A stretch of 64,000 nt of DNA from DASUPK01 sp963763955 (GTDB taxonomy: Bacteria > Actinomycetota > Thermoleophilia > Solirubrobacterales > 70-9): assembly GCA_963763955.1 (NCBI GenBank), contig CAVXQP010000028.1, forward strand, positions 1-64,000. Direction: 5' to 3'. Position numbers and translations under genes: made by a program. Each line of letters starts with the position of its first letter. Position 1 is the first letter of the stretch. Under the pieces are notes generated by a model. The model was not told the DNA's origin. It worked only from the letters and a program-made list of their open reading frames with translations, and searched no databases. This document shows, piece after piece, positions 8,439-16,588 of this stretch.

Positions 8439-9374
8439 ATGGAGGCCCCTTTCGTAGCGGCGACGGTGGTGCGGGCGCAGAGCCCGACCAGCGTCCGGGC
8501 CGGTGACTCGGCGATCGTGCGTCCCGACGGCGCGATCGAGGGCTTCGTCGGGGGCACCTGCGCGGAGGCCTCGGTCCGCCTCTACTCGCTTCGCGCGATG
8601 GAATCCGGCGACCCCCTGCTGCTTCGGATCCTGCCTGCCGCCGCGGAGGGGGAACCGGAGGCCGGTGAGGGAGCGGTGACAGTCAAGAACCCCTGCCTCA
8701 GCGGCGGCGCGCTCGAGATCTTCCTGGAACCGCATCTCCCGCCGCCCACCATGCGAGTCGTCGGTGTCGCGCCGATCGCGGCCGCCCTGACGGACCTGGC
8801 GCAGCGGATGGGATATGCCGTCGAGTCCGGCCCGGCAGAGCAGGCCCGGACCAGGCCCGATGACGCCGCGGTCGTCGTGGCGTCTCATGGTCACGATGAG
8901 GAGCGGGTGCTCACCGAGGCGCTCCGATCGGGGGTTCCGTACGTGGCCCTGGTCGCCAGCGAGATCCGCGGGCAGGCCGTGCGCGAATCGCTCGGTCTCA
9001 CGGATGAGCAGCGCGCTCGGCTGCAGACGCCGGCCGGCCTCGAGATCGGCGCGGAGACCCCGGAGGAGATCGCGCTGGCGATCCTCGCGGAGATCGTCTC
9101 GCTGCGGCCCGAAGGCGAGCCGGGCCAAGTTCCGAGGCTGAGCACAATCGGCATGGAGGCGCCCCGGAGCGAGGCCCCCGAGCCGACATCCCCCAAGCCG
9201 GCGCCGGTCGCCCTCTCAACCGAGACCGCCATCGACCCGGTCTGCGGCATGGAGGTGGCTGTCAGCGAGGCGAGCATCCAACTCGAGCGGGATGGCGATC
9301 TCTACTACTTCTGCTCCGAGGGGTGCCGCGACACCTTCAGCGCCCACGGCGTTCCCGATGGCGCGGCACACTGA
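8439..9374 (+). CDS. XdhC/CoxI-family protein with C-terminal YHS domain
   Basis: The first 230 residues match the XdhC/CoxI family (ATVVRAQSPTSVRAGDSAIV, GFVGGTCAE, then a Rossmann-like part with MRVVGVAPIAAAL), whose members bind sulfurated molybdenum cofactor and insert it into hydroxylases. A linker rich in Pro leads to a YHS-type metal-binding module at the C-terminus (DPVCGMEV and YYFCSEGCRDTF), with three cysteines that could bind copper or iron. Such an arrangement would suit delivery to the Mo-Cu site of CO dehydrogenase. ATG 8439 is preceded by CGAGGA. The 3' end overlaps the next gene by 17 bases. Confidence 0.82.
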   Translation: MEAPFVAATVVRAQSPTSVRAGDSAIVRPDGAIEGFVGGTCAEASVRLYSLRAMESGDPLLLRILPAAAEGEPEAGEGAVTVKNPCLSGGALEIFLEPHLPPPTMRVVGVAPIAAALTDLAQRMGYAVESGPAEQARTRPDDAAVVVASHGHDEERVLTEALRSGVPYVALVASEIRGQAVRESLGLTDEQRARLQTPAGLEIGAETPEEIALAILAEIVSLRPEGEPGQVPRLSTIGMEAPRSEAPEPTSPKPAPVALSTETAIDPVCGMEVAVSEASIQLERDGDLYYFCSEGCRDTFSAHGVPDGAAH

Positions 9375-9969
9375 GCGGTTCGTCACCGGGCTCGTGCTCG
9401 CCGCCGGGGGCTCGCGGCGGCTCGGCGAGCCCAAGCAGTTGCTCCCCTATGGCTCCGGCACGCTGCTCGATCACGCTCTGGAGACCGCGCGGGCCAGCGC
9501 GCTCGATCAGCTGATCGTGGCGCTCGGAGGCAGCTCGGGAGAGGTTCGGCGCAGGGTCGATCTGTCGGGAGCCGACGTGGTGGAGAATCCGGACTTCGGA
9601 GAGGGCTGCTCCTCGTCGATCGCCGCGGCACTGAGCGCCATCGATCCGCGCTCGGAGCTGATGGTCCTGATGCTGGGTGATCAGCCCGGCGTGATCCCCG
9701 CCAACGTCCGCGCCCTGATCGCGGCCTGCGACGAGGACACCGCGCTGGCCGCGTGTCTCTACGACGACGGGCGCGGCCATCCCCTCGCGTTCGGCAAGCC
9801 GCTGTTCGGAGACCTGCGGGAGCTGCACGGCGACAAGGCGGTCTGGAAGCTGATGGAGCACCGGTCCGGCGAGGTGGTCGAGGCGAGGGTCCCCGGCCCG
9901 ATCCCGCGGGACGTCGATACGCGGGCGGACTACGAGGCCGTCCTGGCAGAGTCCGGGAGCTCCGCATGA
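9358..9969 (+). CDS. MocA-like molybdenum cofactor nucleotidyltransferase
   Basis: The 203-residue product has the nucleotidyltransferase signature LAAGGSRRLGEPKQLLPY at its N-terminus and the GDQPG metal-binding motif near residue 110. MocA-type enzymes transfer CMP from CTP to molybdopterin, giving the cytosine dinucleotide form of the cofactor that CO dehydrogenases use. ATG 9358 is preferred because it puts the signature about 12 residues in; a start at 9292 would overlap the previous gene by 83 bases. The stop overlaps coxD by four bases (ATGA). Substrate CTP over GTP is inferred from context. Confidence 0.85.
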   Translation: MARHTERFVTGLVLAAGGSRRLGEPKQLLPYGSGTLLDHALETARASALDQLIVALGGSSGEVRRRVDLSGADVVENPDFGEGCSSSIAAALSAIDPRSELMVLMLGDQPGVIPANVRALIAACDEDTALAACLYDDGRGHPLAFGKPLFGDLRELHGDKAVWKLMEHRSGEVVEARVPGPIPRDVDTRADYEAVLAESGSSA

Positions 9970-10891
9970 GCCACGCCGCCCGCCCGGGGGCCGAGACCTC
10001 CGTGAGCGCAGCCGTTCCCGACATCGAGTCCCTCAAGCAGCGTCTCGATACCGTCGACTACCTGGCCGACGACGGGCTCGCCACGGCGCTTTTCCTCTCG
10101 CTGCGGTTGCCCCAGCCGCTCCTGCTCGAGGGCGAGGCGGGTGTCGGCAAGACGGAGGCTGCAAAGGCGCTTGCGGCGGCGCTCGACACCGAGCTGATCC
10201 GCCTGCAGTGCTACGAGGGGATCGACTCCTCGGAGGCGCTCTATGAGTGGAACTACCCGCGCCAGCTGCTCAGGATCCGCTCGTCGGAGGCGACCGGCGG
10301 TGCTGAGTTCGCCGAGGAGGAGCTCTTCGGCACAGGGATTCCTGACGCCGCGCCCACTGCTGCAGGCGATCGAGCACGAGGGGCCGTTGCCCGCCGTCCT
10401 TCTCGTTGACGAGCTCGATCGAGCCGACGACGACTTCGAGGCCTTCCTCTTCGAGATGCTCGCGGAGTCGAGCGTCACGATCCCCGAGATCGGCACGATC
10501 CACGCGACCCATCCGCCGGCCGTGATCCTGACCTCGAATCGCACGCGGGACCTGCACGACGCGCTCAAGCGCCGCTGCCTGTACCACTGGATCGACTACC
10601 CGAGCCCGGAGCGCGAGGTCGAGATCGTCCGGCGCCGCGTGCCGGGGACGGCGGAGGAGCTCGCGACCGAGGCGGCGGAGGCGGTTCGCCGCCTGCGCTC
10701 GAGCGACGTCCAGAAGCCGCCCGGGGATCGCTGAGACGATCGACTGGGTCGCGGCCCTCGAGCTGCTCGGGGTGGACCACCTAGACGCTTCCGCCGCCGA
10801 GCGGACTCTGGGCTCGGTGCTCAAGTACCGTGACGATCAGGAGCAGGTCTCGGAGCAGGGACTCGATCGGCTGGTGGGCACGGATGCCTGA
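9966..10891 (+). CDS. coxD: CoxD-like MoxR AAA+ ATPase, two frameshifts
   Basis: CoxD is a MoxR-type ATPase needed to build the Mo-Cu site of CO dehydrogenase. Visible parts are the Walker A motif EGEAGVGKTEAAK near residue 50, Walker B VLLVDELDRAD, and the sensor SNRTRDLHDALKRR. The reading frame breaks twice: an extra A at about 10338 (GTG-FLTPRPLLQAIE is restored without it) and an extra G in GGGG at 10723-10726 (restoring PPGIAETIDWVAALELLG). Corrected, the gene reaches TGA at 10889-10891 and gives about 307 residues, close to family length. The C-terminal segment TLGSVLKYRDDQEQ is typical. The ATG overlaps the preceding stop. Confidence 0.85.
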
Positions 10892-10906
10892 GGAGGCTGG
10901 ACGCGG

Positions 10907-12008
10907 ATGAAGGACGTGATGGAGGTCGTCGGGGACTGGGTCGGTGCCGGCGATCCGGTGGCGCTGGCGACGGTCGTGGACACGAAGAAGTCCGCGCCGC
11001 AGCCGCCCGGAACGAAGATGGCGATCAACGAGGCCGGCAGGATGGCGGGGGCGGTCTCCGGTGGATGCGTGGAGGGCCAGGTCGTCCAGGTGGCCGAGGG
11101 CATCCTGAGGGGCGGCCCGCCGCAGCTCCTCGAGTACGGGATCGCCGACGAGGACGCCTGGGACGTCGGGCTGCCCTGCGGCGGCGAGATCTCGATCTGG
11201 GTGGAGACCTATGACGACGGCGGTCTGGACGGTCGTTTCAGGGAGCTGGGTCTCCAGGGCGGGCGTGGAGCCCTGACCACCGTCCTCGAGGGCGAGAACG
11301 TGGGCGCGAAGCTGCTGCTGCTGGAGGATGGGACGCGCGACGGTTCCCTCGGGGACCCCGAGCTGGAGGAGGCCGCCATCGGCCAGGGCGGCGTCCGCGA
11401 TGTGGTCCGAGCGCAGCGAGCTCTACGAGCACGATGGGCAGACCCTGTTCGTCGATGTGGTCGCGCCACCGCCCCGGTTGATCATCTTCGGCGCGGTTGA
11501 CTTCGCCGCCCAGCTGGCCGCCGCGGCGAAGCTGGCCGGCTGGCGCGCCTTCGTGGTCGATCCGCGCAAGCGTTTCGCGACCGCCGACCGCTTCCCGGAG
11601 GCCGAGCGGGTGATCGCGGCATGGCCCGACAAGGCCCTGGACGATCTCGGCGGAATCGACCGGGCCACCTCGATCGCGGTACTCACCCACGACCCCAAGC
11701 TCGACGACGCGGTGCTCAAGATCGCCCTCCGCTCCGACGCCCAGTACATCGGGGCCATGGGCAGCCGACGCGCCCAGGAGAAGCGTCGCGAGCGCCTGCT
11801 CGCCGAGGGCCTGACCGATGAGGAGCTCGGGCGCCTGGCGGCTCCGATCGGACTCGACATCGGCGCCCTCTCGGCGGCCGAGACCGCGATTTCGATCATG
11901 GGCGAGATCACGGCCGTCCGCCGGGGACGCGAGGGCGGGCGGCTGAAGACCGTCAAGGGCCGAATCCACGACGCGGTCTCCGATCGCGAGGCGGCGCCGG
12001 CAGGGTGA
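10907..12008 (+). CDS. XdhC family molybdenum cofactor insertion protein, frameshifted
   Basis: The N-terminal part (PVALATVVDTKKSAPQPPGTKM, GAVSGGCVEGQVVQVAE, LPCGGEISIWVE) is the XdhC_CoxI domain and the C-terminal part (LIIFGAVDFAAQLAAAA, YIGAMGSRRAQEKR, APIGLDIGA) is the Rossmann-like XdhC_C domain. They are in different frames; removing one G from GGG at 11386-11388 joins them as IGQAASAMWSERSELYEHDGQ. Full product about 366 residues, normal for the family. It would bind Moco and help insert it into CoxL. It follows coxD after 15 bases and overlaps the next small gene as TGATG. Second XdhC-type protein of the cluster. Confidence 0.83.
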
Positions 12009-12196
12009 TGGACATCTTTGCTGTCTTCACGCCACTGCTCGGACACGTTGCCGGTCTCCCGGTCGAGGAGACGCTGCCTGGCGTGCTCGCCGTCGGGGCC
12101 GTCGGCGCACGCCTCGCAACCGAGTGGCTTCGGCGCCGGCTCCGTTGGCGCTCGACCGGAGAGAAGGGCGCCGGACGCAGGAGCCGCCCCGGATGA
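12008..12196 (+). CDS. small hypothetical protein between xdhC and moaA
   Basis: A 62-residue frame, MDIFAVFTPLLGHVAGL, with a hydrophobic N-terminal half (about residues 1-35) and a very basic tail (LRRRLRWRSTGEK). Its ATG overlaps the xdhC stop and its stop overlaps the moaA start as ATGA, so coupling to both neighbours is likely and argues that it is real. It may be a small membrane-associated protein. No family recognised. It could alternatively be a non-coding spacer that happens to be open. Confidence 0.5.
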   Translation: MDIFAVFTPLLGHVAGLPVEETLPGVLAVGAVGARLATEWLRRRLRWRSTGEKGAGRRSRPG

Positions 12197-13191
12197 CGCG
12201 GCGGGAGCCCCTTCGCGACGGGCACGGCCGGGTGATCGGCGACCTGCGTCTTTCCGTCGTCGACCGTTGCAACTTCCGCTGCCAGTACTGCATGCCCGCG
12301 GATGGCCTGCCCTGGCTCGATCGCTCCGAGATCCTGACCTTCGAGGAGATCCAGCGGCTGGTGGGCCTCTTCGCCTCGATGGGCGTGGGCGACCTGAGGT
12401 TGACGGGCGGCGAGCCACTGGTCCGCAGGGAGTTCCCCAAGCTGGTCTCGATGCTGCGCCCAATCCAGGGGCTGCGCGACATCTCGGTCACCACCAACGG
12501 CTATCTGCTCGAGCGCGACGCCGAGGCCCTGGTGGGAGCAGGGGTGGACAGGTTCAACGTCTCGGTGGACTCACTTGCGCGAGACGCCTTCTTCAAGATC
12601 ACCCGCCGCGACGCGCTCGCACAGGTGATGCGCGGACTCGAGGCAATTGCCGCCTTCCCCGAGGTGGGGCCGATCAAGGTGAACGCGATCGCCATGCGCG
12701 ACTTCACCGAGCACGAGGTGCTGCGCTTCTGCGAGCTGGCGCGCTCGACGGACTACCAGGTGCGCTTCATCGAGTTCATGCCGCTCGACGCGGATCGGGC
12801 CTGGACGCCGGACGCGGTGCTGACCGGGGCGGAGATCAGGGAGATCGCCGAGTCGGTCTACGAGCTCGAGGAGGTGCCCCGCGAGCCCCACGCGACCGCG
12901 CGCGTGTATCGCTTCGCCGACGGCGCGGGTGAGATCGGCTTCATCAACCCGGTCTCGGAGCCCTTCTGCGCGGACTGCAACCGGATACGCCTCACCTCCG
13001 ACGGCAAGCTTCGCACCTGTCTGTTCTCCGTCGACGAAACCGATCTGCGCGATCCCATACGGGCCGGGGTCGGCGACGCCGGGCTCGAGAAGATCGTACG
13101 CGACGCCGTCTGGCGCAAGGAGCTCAAACACCGCGTCAACGAGCCGGGGTTCCGCCGGCCACCGCGGTCGATGAGCCAGATCGGCGGCTAG
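12193..13191 (+). CDS. moaA: GTP 3',8-cyclase MoaA
   Basis: Radical-SAM enzyme catalysing the first step of molybdopterin synthesis, conversion of GTP to the cyclic precursor with MoaC. The N-terminal SAM cluster motif is CNFRCQYC (CxxxCxxC) near residue 26; the second cluster motif CADCNRIRLTSDGKLRTC is near residue 260, and the chain ends in the GG tail (MSQIGG) needed for activity. 332 residues, normal size. ATG 12193 overlaps the preceding small gene. It meets modC tail to tail with no gap at 13191/13192. Confidence 0.95.
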   Translation: MTRREPLRDGHGRVIGDLRLSVVDRCNFRCQYCMPADGLPWLDRSEILTFEEIQRLVGLFASMGVGDLRLTGGEPLVRREFPKLVSMLRPIQGLRDISVTTNGYLLERDAEALVGAGVDRFNVSVDSLARDAFFKITRRDALAQVMRGLEAIAAFPEVGPIKVNAIAMRDFTEHEVLRFCELARSTDYQVRFIEFMPLDADRAWTPDAVLTGAEIREIAESVYELEEVPREPHATARVYRFADGAGEIGFINPVSEPFCADCNRIRLTSDGKLRTCLFSVDETDLRDPIRAGVGDAGLEKIVRDAVWRKELKHRVNEPGFRRPPRSMSQIGG

Positions 13192-14259
13192 CTACCGCTC
13201 GACGAGCCGGGTAGCGGTCGCCTTCCAGGTCGCGGTGACTCTGGCCCCCGGGCGCAGGGCCAGCGAGCGGATCGATTCGACGGTCACCTCCGCCACCAGC
13301 GGTTGCGGAGATGACAATCCGATCCGGGCGCGGTTCCCGATCTCGGTCACCGAGATGACTTCGACCGCGAGGCGGTTGAGAGCCGAGCTCTCATGGGCGG
13401 CCTCACCCGGCTCGAGGCTGATCTCCCACGGAAATACCAGGGCGGCGACCGGACCGCGGATCAGGTCGGTGCTGTGCAGGACGCCTCCGCCATCCAGGTC
13501 GACCCGTGTCAGCCCGCCCGTGTCCGGCCGTGCCGTGCCGTTGAGCACCACCGAGCCCGCGAAGTCGGCGACGAAGGCGCTCGCCGGTCGCGCCGAGAGC
13601 TCCGCGGCGGTCCCGCGCTGGACGAAGCGTCCCTCGTCCATGACGAAGATCTCGTCGGCCAGCATGGCCGCCTCCGAGAAGTCGTGGGTGACCACGATCG
13701 CGAGCGCAGGAGTCCCTCTCAGCGCGTGGACGAGCTCGCGGCCGGCGTGCGCGCGGGTGCGGGTGTCGAGCGCGGCCAGGGGTTCGTCGAGGAGCAGGAC
13801 GCTCGGGTCGCGTGCCAGCGATCGCGCCAGCGCAACCCGCTGGCGTTCGCCTCCCGACAGGGAAGCGGGGCGGGCGTCGGCCAGCTCCTCGACACCGAAG
13901 CGCCGGAGCTGCTCCAGGGCGCGCCCGCGGCGATCCTGGCGCGGGCCGGGCATTCCGAAGGCGACGTTCCGCCAGGCACTCAGATGCGGGAACAGGGCGT
14001 AGTCCTGGAACATGAGTCCGCAGGTGCGCTCCTCCGGGCGGAGATTGATCCCGTGGCCCGAGTCGAGCCAGACCTCCTCTCTCATCACGACCCGTCCGGG
14101 ATCGGGGTGCCGCAGCCCGGCGATGATGCGAAGCACGGTCGACTTGCCTGCGCCGGACGGTCCGACGATCGCTGCGCAGCCGTCCCCATCGACCTGCAGC
14201 TCGACGTCAAGCTCCAATTCCCGAAGCCGATCGCGTGCTCGGACCTCGAGGCCGCTCAT
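13192..14259 (-). CDS. modC: molybdate ABC transporter ATP-binding protein
   Basis: The 355-residue ATPase energises molybdate uptake. Walker A GPSGAGKS is at residues 33-40, the signature LSGGERQRVALARSLA near residue 129, and Walker B VLLLDEPLAALD follows. After about residue 230 comes a TOBE/Mop-like C-terminal domain typical of ModC, which may sense cytoplasmic molybdate. The start overlaps modB by four bases, so modA-modB-modC form one operon read right to left, converging on moaA. Confidence 0.93.
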   Translation of the reverse strand: MSGLEVRARDRLRELELDVELQVDGDGCAAIVGPSGAGKSTVLRIIAGLRHPDPGRVVMREEVWLDSGHGINLRPEERTCGLMFQDYALFPHLSAWRNVAFGMPGPRQDRRGRALEQLRRFGVEELADARPASLSGGERQRVALARSLARDPSVLLLDEPLAALDTRTRAHAGRELVHALRGTPALAIVVTHDFSEAAMLADEIFVMDEGRFVQRGTAAELSARPASAFVADFAGSVVLNGTARPDTGGLTRVDLDGGGVLHSTDLIRGPVAALVFPWEISLEPGEAAHESSALNRLAVEVISVTEIGNRARIGLSSPQPLVAEVTVESIRSLALRPGARVTATWKATATRLVER

Positions 14260-15056
14260 GGTGCGCGACCACCGAGAATCGGCGACCGTCCCAGGACCTT
14301 GACCGAGAGGAGCAGGGCGGCGGAGACGATGACGAGCACGCCCGAAAGCGCCAAGGCGGCGGTGAAATCGTCACTGAAGCGGGCGAAGATGGCGAGCGGC
14401 ACCGTCTGGGTGATTCCCGGGAACGAACCGGCGAACATCAGCGTCGCTCCGAACTCGCCCAGGGCCCGCCCCCAGGCCAGAGCGATCCCCGATGCGATGC
14501 CCTGGCCCGCCGATGGCACGGCGATCCGGATGAAGGCGCGTGCCTCGCTCGCCCCCAGCGTGCGCGCGGCGTCGAGCAGGTTGCGATCCACAGCAGCGAA
14601 GGCCTCCTGCGCCTGACGCAGGTAGAAGGGAGCCGCGACGAAGGTGAGCGCGACGATCACCCCCGCCGTCTGCAGCACCAGCTGGATTCCCGCGTCATCG
14701 AGCGCGCTGCCGAACAGGCCCTCGGGACCGAAGGAGGCGAGCAGGGCGATGCCGGCGACGGCCGGCGGGAGCACCAGCGGGAGCTCGATCAACGTCACCA
14801 CCACCGAGCGGCCGCGGAACTCCCGTGTGGCGAGCAGATAGGCGGCGGGTGTTCCGACGATGACGATGATCGCGAGCGCCGCAAGGGACGTCTTCAGGCT
14901 GAGCCAGAGCGCGTCCCGGGCATCCTGTTCTCCGAGGCTGCTGATCAGATCACCCGGGGAGGTGTGAACGAAGATCGCGACGATCGGCAGCGTCAGGAAC
15001 GCCAGTACCAGGAACAGGGCGAGGAAGAGCCCAACGGCAAACGCAGCTCTGCGCAT
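14256..15056 (-). CDS. modB: molybdate ABC transporter permease
   Basis: The 266-residue integral membrane protein shows five or six hydrophobic segments and the permease EAA loop (DAARTLGASEARAF near residue 162) that docks on the ATPase. It forms the channel for molybdate. The start overlaps the modA stop by one base and the stop overlaps modC by four, so the three are translated together. Length is slightly above the usual 225-260. Confidence 0.92.
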   Translation of the reverse strand: MRRAAFAVGLFLALFLVLAFLTLPIVAIFVHTSPGDLISSLGEQDARDALWLSLKTSLAALAIIVIVGTPAAYLLATREFRGRSVVVTLIELPLVLPPAVAGIALLASFGPEGLFGSALDDAGIQLVLQTAGVIVALTFVAAPFYLRQAQEAFAAVDRNLLDAARTLGASEARAFIRIAVPSAGQGIASGIALAWGRALGEFGATLMFAGSFPGITQTVPLAIFARFSDDFTAALALSGVLVIVSAALLLSVKVLGRSPILGGRAP

Positions 15057-15829
15057 CAGCCCGGCGGAGGCTTGAAGCCGGCCTCCTTGAGCGCCGTGGC
15101 CCCGTCCCCGCTGAGCAGACCCTCGATGAAGGCGCGGGCGCCGTCGGGGTTCTTCGCGCCGGTCACCACCGCGGCCCCGTAGGCCACGTTGGGCTGCAGG
15201 TCCGCCGGCAGCTGGATCGCCTTCAGCTGACCGCTGCTCGCGGTCACGTCGGTGATGTAGATGAAGCCCGCGTCGGCCGCTCCCTGGGTGAGCTTGCCCG
15301 AGATGCTGCTCACGTCGGGTTCCTCGGAGCGCACGTTGTCGTAGATCGCCTTGCGCTGGTCCGCGGGAAGATGATCGAGCACCTCACGCGTGTAGGAACC
15401 GACCGGAACCGTCGGGTCACCCATCACGATCGAGGTGCCCGGTTTGGTCAGGTCGTCGAGGGAGTCGATCTGCGAGTCCTGCGGGACCGCCAGCACCAGC
15501 GTGTTGGTCGCGAACACCGTCGGCTCGCCGACGAGACCCTCCTTGTGGAGGTCGTCGGGCAGGGACGTATTTGCCGCGGCGTAGACGTCGGGCTTGACCC
15601 CCTGGCGGATCTGGGCGGCGAGCTCATCCGATCCGGCGAATGACATCTTGGCGTCGATGCCGGCGGCGTGCACGTAGTCGTTGAAGGCCGTATCGAGAGA
15701 CGCCGCGGCCGAGACGACCAACTGATCCGAGTTGTCGCCGCCGCCGCAGCCCGTGATGCCCACCAGGCAGGCGGCCGCAACGGCGAGCAGGGCGAGGCGG
15801 CGCTTGGCTCTTGATTCGACGGGGCCCAT
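15056..15829 (-). CDS. modA: molybdate-binding lipoprotein
   Basis: The 257-residue periplasm-facing binding protein begins with a positively charged signal peptide and lipobox (GITGC, lipidated Cys28), then VVSAAASLDTAFNDYV, the conserved oxyanion-binding start of ModA. The segment NTLVLAVP and the C-terminal KNPDGARAFIEGLLS are typical. It is anchored to the outside of the membrane and hands molybdate to ModBC. First gene of the mod operon; paired TACATA direct repeats lie just upstream of its start. Confidence 0.93.
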   Translation of the reverse strand: MGPVESRAKRRLALLAVAAACLVGITGCGGGDNSDQLVVSAAASLDTAFNDYVHAAGIDAKMSFAGSDELAAQIRQGVKPDVYAAANTSLPDDLHKEGLVGEPTVFATNTLVLAVPQDSQIDSLDDLTKPGTSIVMGDPTVPVGSYTREVLDHLPADQRKAIYDNVRSEEPDVSSISGKLTQGAADAGFIYITDVTASSGQLKAIQLPADLQPNVAYGAAVVTGAKNPDGARAFIEGLLSGDGATALKEAGFKPPPG

Positions 15830-15842
15830 TCGCGCCGATCAT

Positions 15843-15859
15843 TACATATGCACTACATA
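15843..15859 (-). promoter_or_regulatory. TACATA direct repeat upstream of modA
   Basis: TACATA at 15843-15848 is repeated at 15854-15859, exactly one helical turn (11 bases) apart, in an otherwise GC-rich gap between the HTH-Mop regulator and modA. On the coding strand they read TATGTA. Single-domain MerR-like or BldC-like HTH proteins bind direct repeats with helical phasing, so this could be the operator for the neighbouring regulator. One copy could equally be the -10 box of the modA promoter. Confidence 0.4.
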
Positions 15860-15869
15860 GGTAGGAGTC

Positions 15870-16259
15870 TCAGCCCTCTCGGTCGATCATCACCGAGGTC
15901 GCCTTCACCGTGGCGGTGGCCCGAGTGCCCTCCACGAGTCCCAGCTCCTCGACCGAGTCCCGGGTGATCGCGGCCGTGATCAGGTGCGGTCCCGCCCGGA
16001 TCTCCACCAGCGCCATGACCCCGGTGACCTCCACGGAGGTGACCGTGCCGGGGAACCTGTTTCGCGCCGAGAACGAATCGTCGGTTCGGTGGCGGGCCGG
16101 CGCACGCCGAAGCCGCTCCACCTCGCTCGCCGGCACCTGTCGGCGGTTGCGCGAGTCCCGGGTGGTGCGGAGCTTCCCCGCACCGTCCCAGCGGCGCAGC
16201 GTGTCGACGCTGACGCCGATCGCCCGCGCGGCCTCGCCCATGCTGAGGTCCGTCATCAC
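15870..16259 (-). CDS. HTH-Mop domain molybdate-responsive regulator
   Basis: The 129-residue protein joins a MerR/excisionase-type DNA-binding helix (MGEAARAIGVSVDTLRRWDG, residues about 7-25) to one Mop/TOBE domain (SARNRFPGTVTSVEVTGVMA onward from about residue 64). Mop domains bind molybdate, so it is likely a molybdate sensor that controls modABC or the Moco genes, serving in place of ModE. GTG 16259 and ATG 16256 are alternative starts; neither has a clear ribosome site. It is encoded upstream of modA on the same strand with 40 bases between, and it diverges from the Mop-only gene at 16375. Confidence 0.82.
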   Translation of the reverse strand: MMTDLSMGEAARAIGVSVDTLRRWDGAGKLRTTRDSRNRRQVPASEVERLRRAPARHRTDDSFSARNRFPGTVTSVEVTGVMALVEIRAGPHLITAAITRDSVEELGLVEGTRATATVKATSVMIDREG

Positions 16260-16374
16260 GGTCAGTATGGCAGCGAGCGCATCTGCCTATGCAAGCGCCT
16301 CCGGGCCGGTCGCCTGGGGCGGATGTTCTAGCCTCGTCGCGAGACGAAGACCACCGCGGCCAGAGGAGGAGTCG

Positions 16375-16581
16375 ATGCAGATCAGCGCCAGAAACAAGCT
16401 TCCGGGCAAGGTCACGAACATCAACGCCGGCGAGGCGATTGCGAACGTGGAGCTCGAGGTCGGCGGCATGAGGCTGGTTGCATCGGTGACCGTGGAGGCC
16501 GTTCGTGAGCTCGGCATAGAGCCGGGGAAGGACGTGACCGCCCTGATCAAGGCGAGCGACGTGATGCTGGGAGTCGAGTGA
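16375..16581 (+). CDS. molybdopterin-binding (Mop) protein, molbindin
   Basis: A 68-residue single Mop domain: MQISARNKLPGKVTNINAG, then VELEVGGMRLVASVT and GKDVTALIKASDVMLG. Molbindins assemble as hexamers that store molybdate or tungstate in the cytoplasm. Length is exactly that of the family. ATG 16375 follows an AGAGGAGG site. It resembles the Mop domain of the divergent regulator at 15870-16259, suggesting a shared origin, and its end lies seven bases from the proposed moeA start. Confidence 0.92.
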   Translation: MQISARNKLPGKVTNINAGEAIANVELEVGGMRLVASVTVEAVRELGIEPGKDVTALIKASDVMLGVE

Positions 16582-16588
16582 GGGCGCC

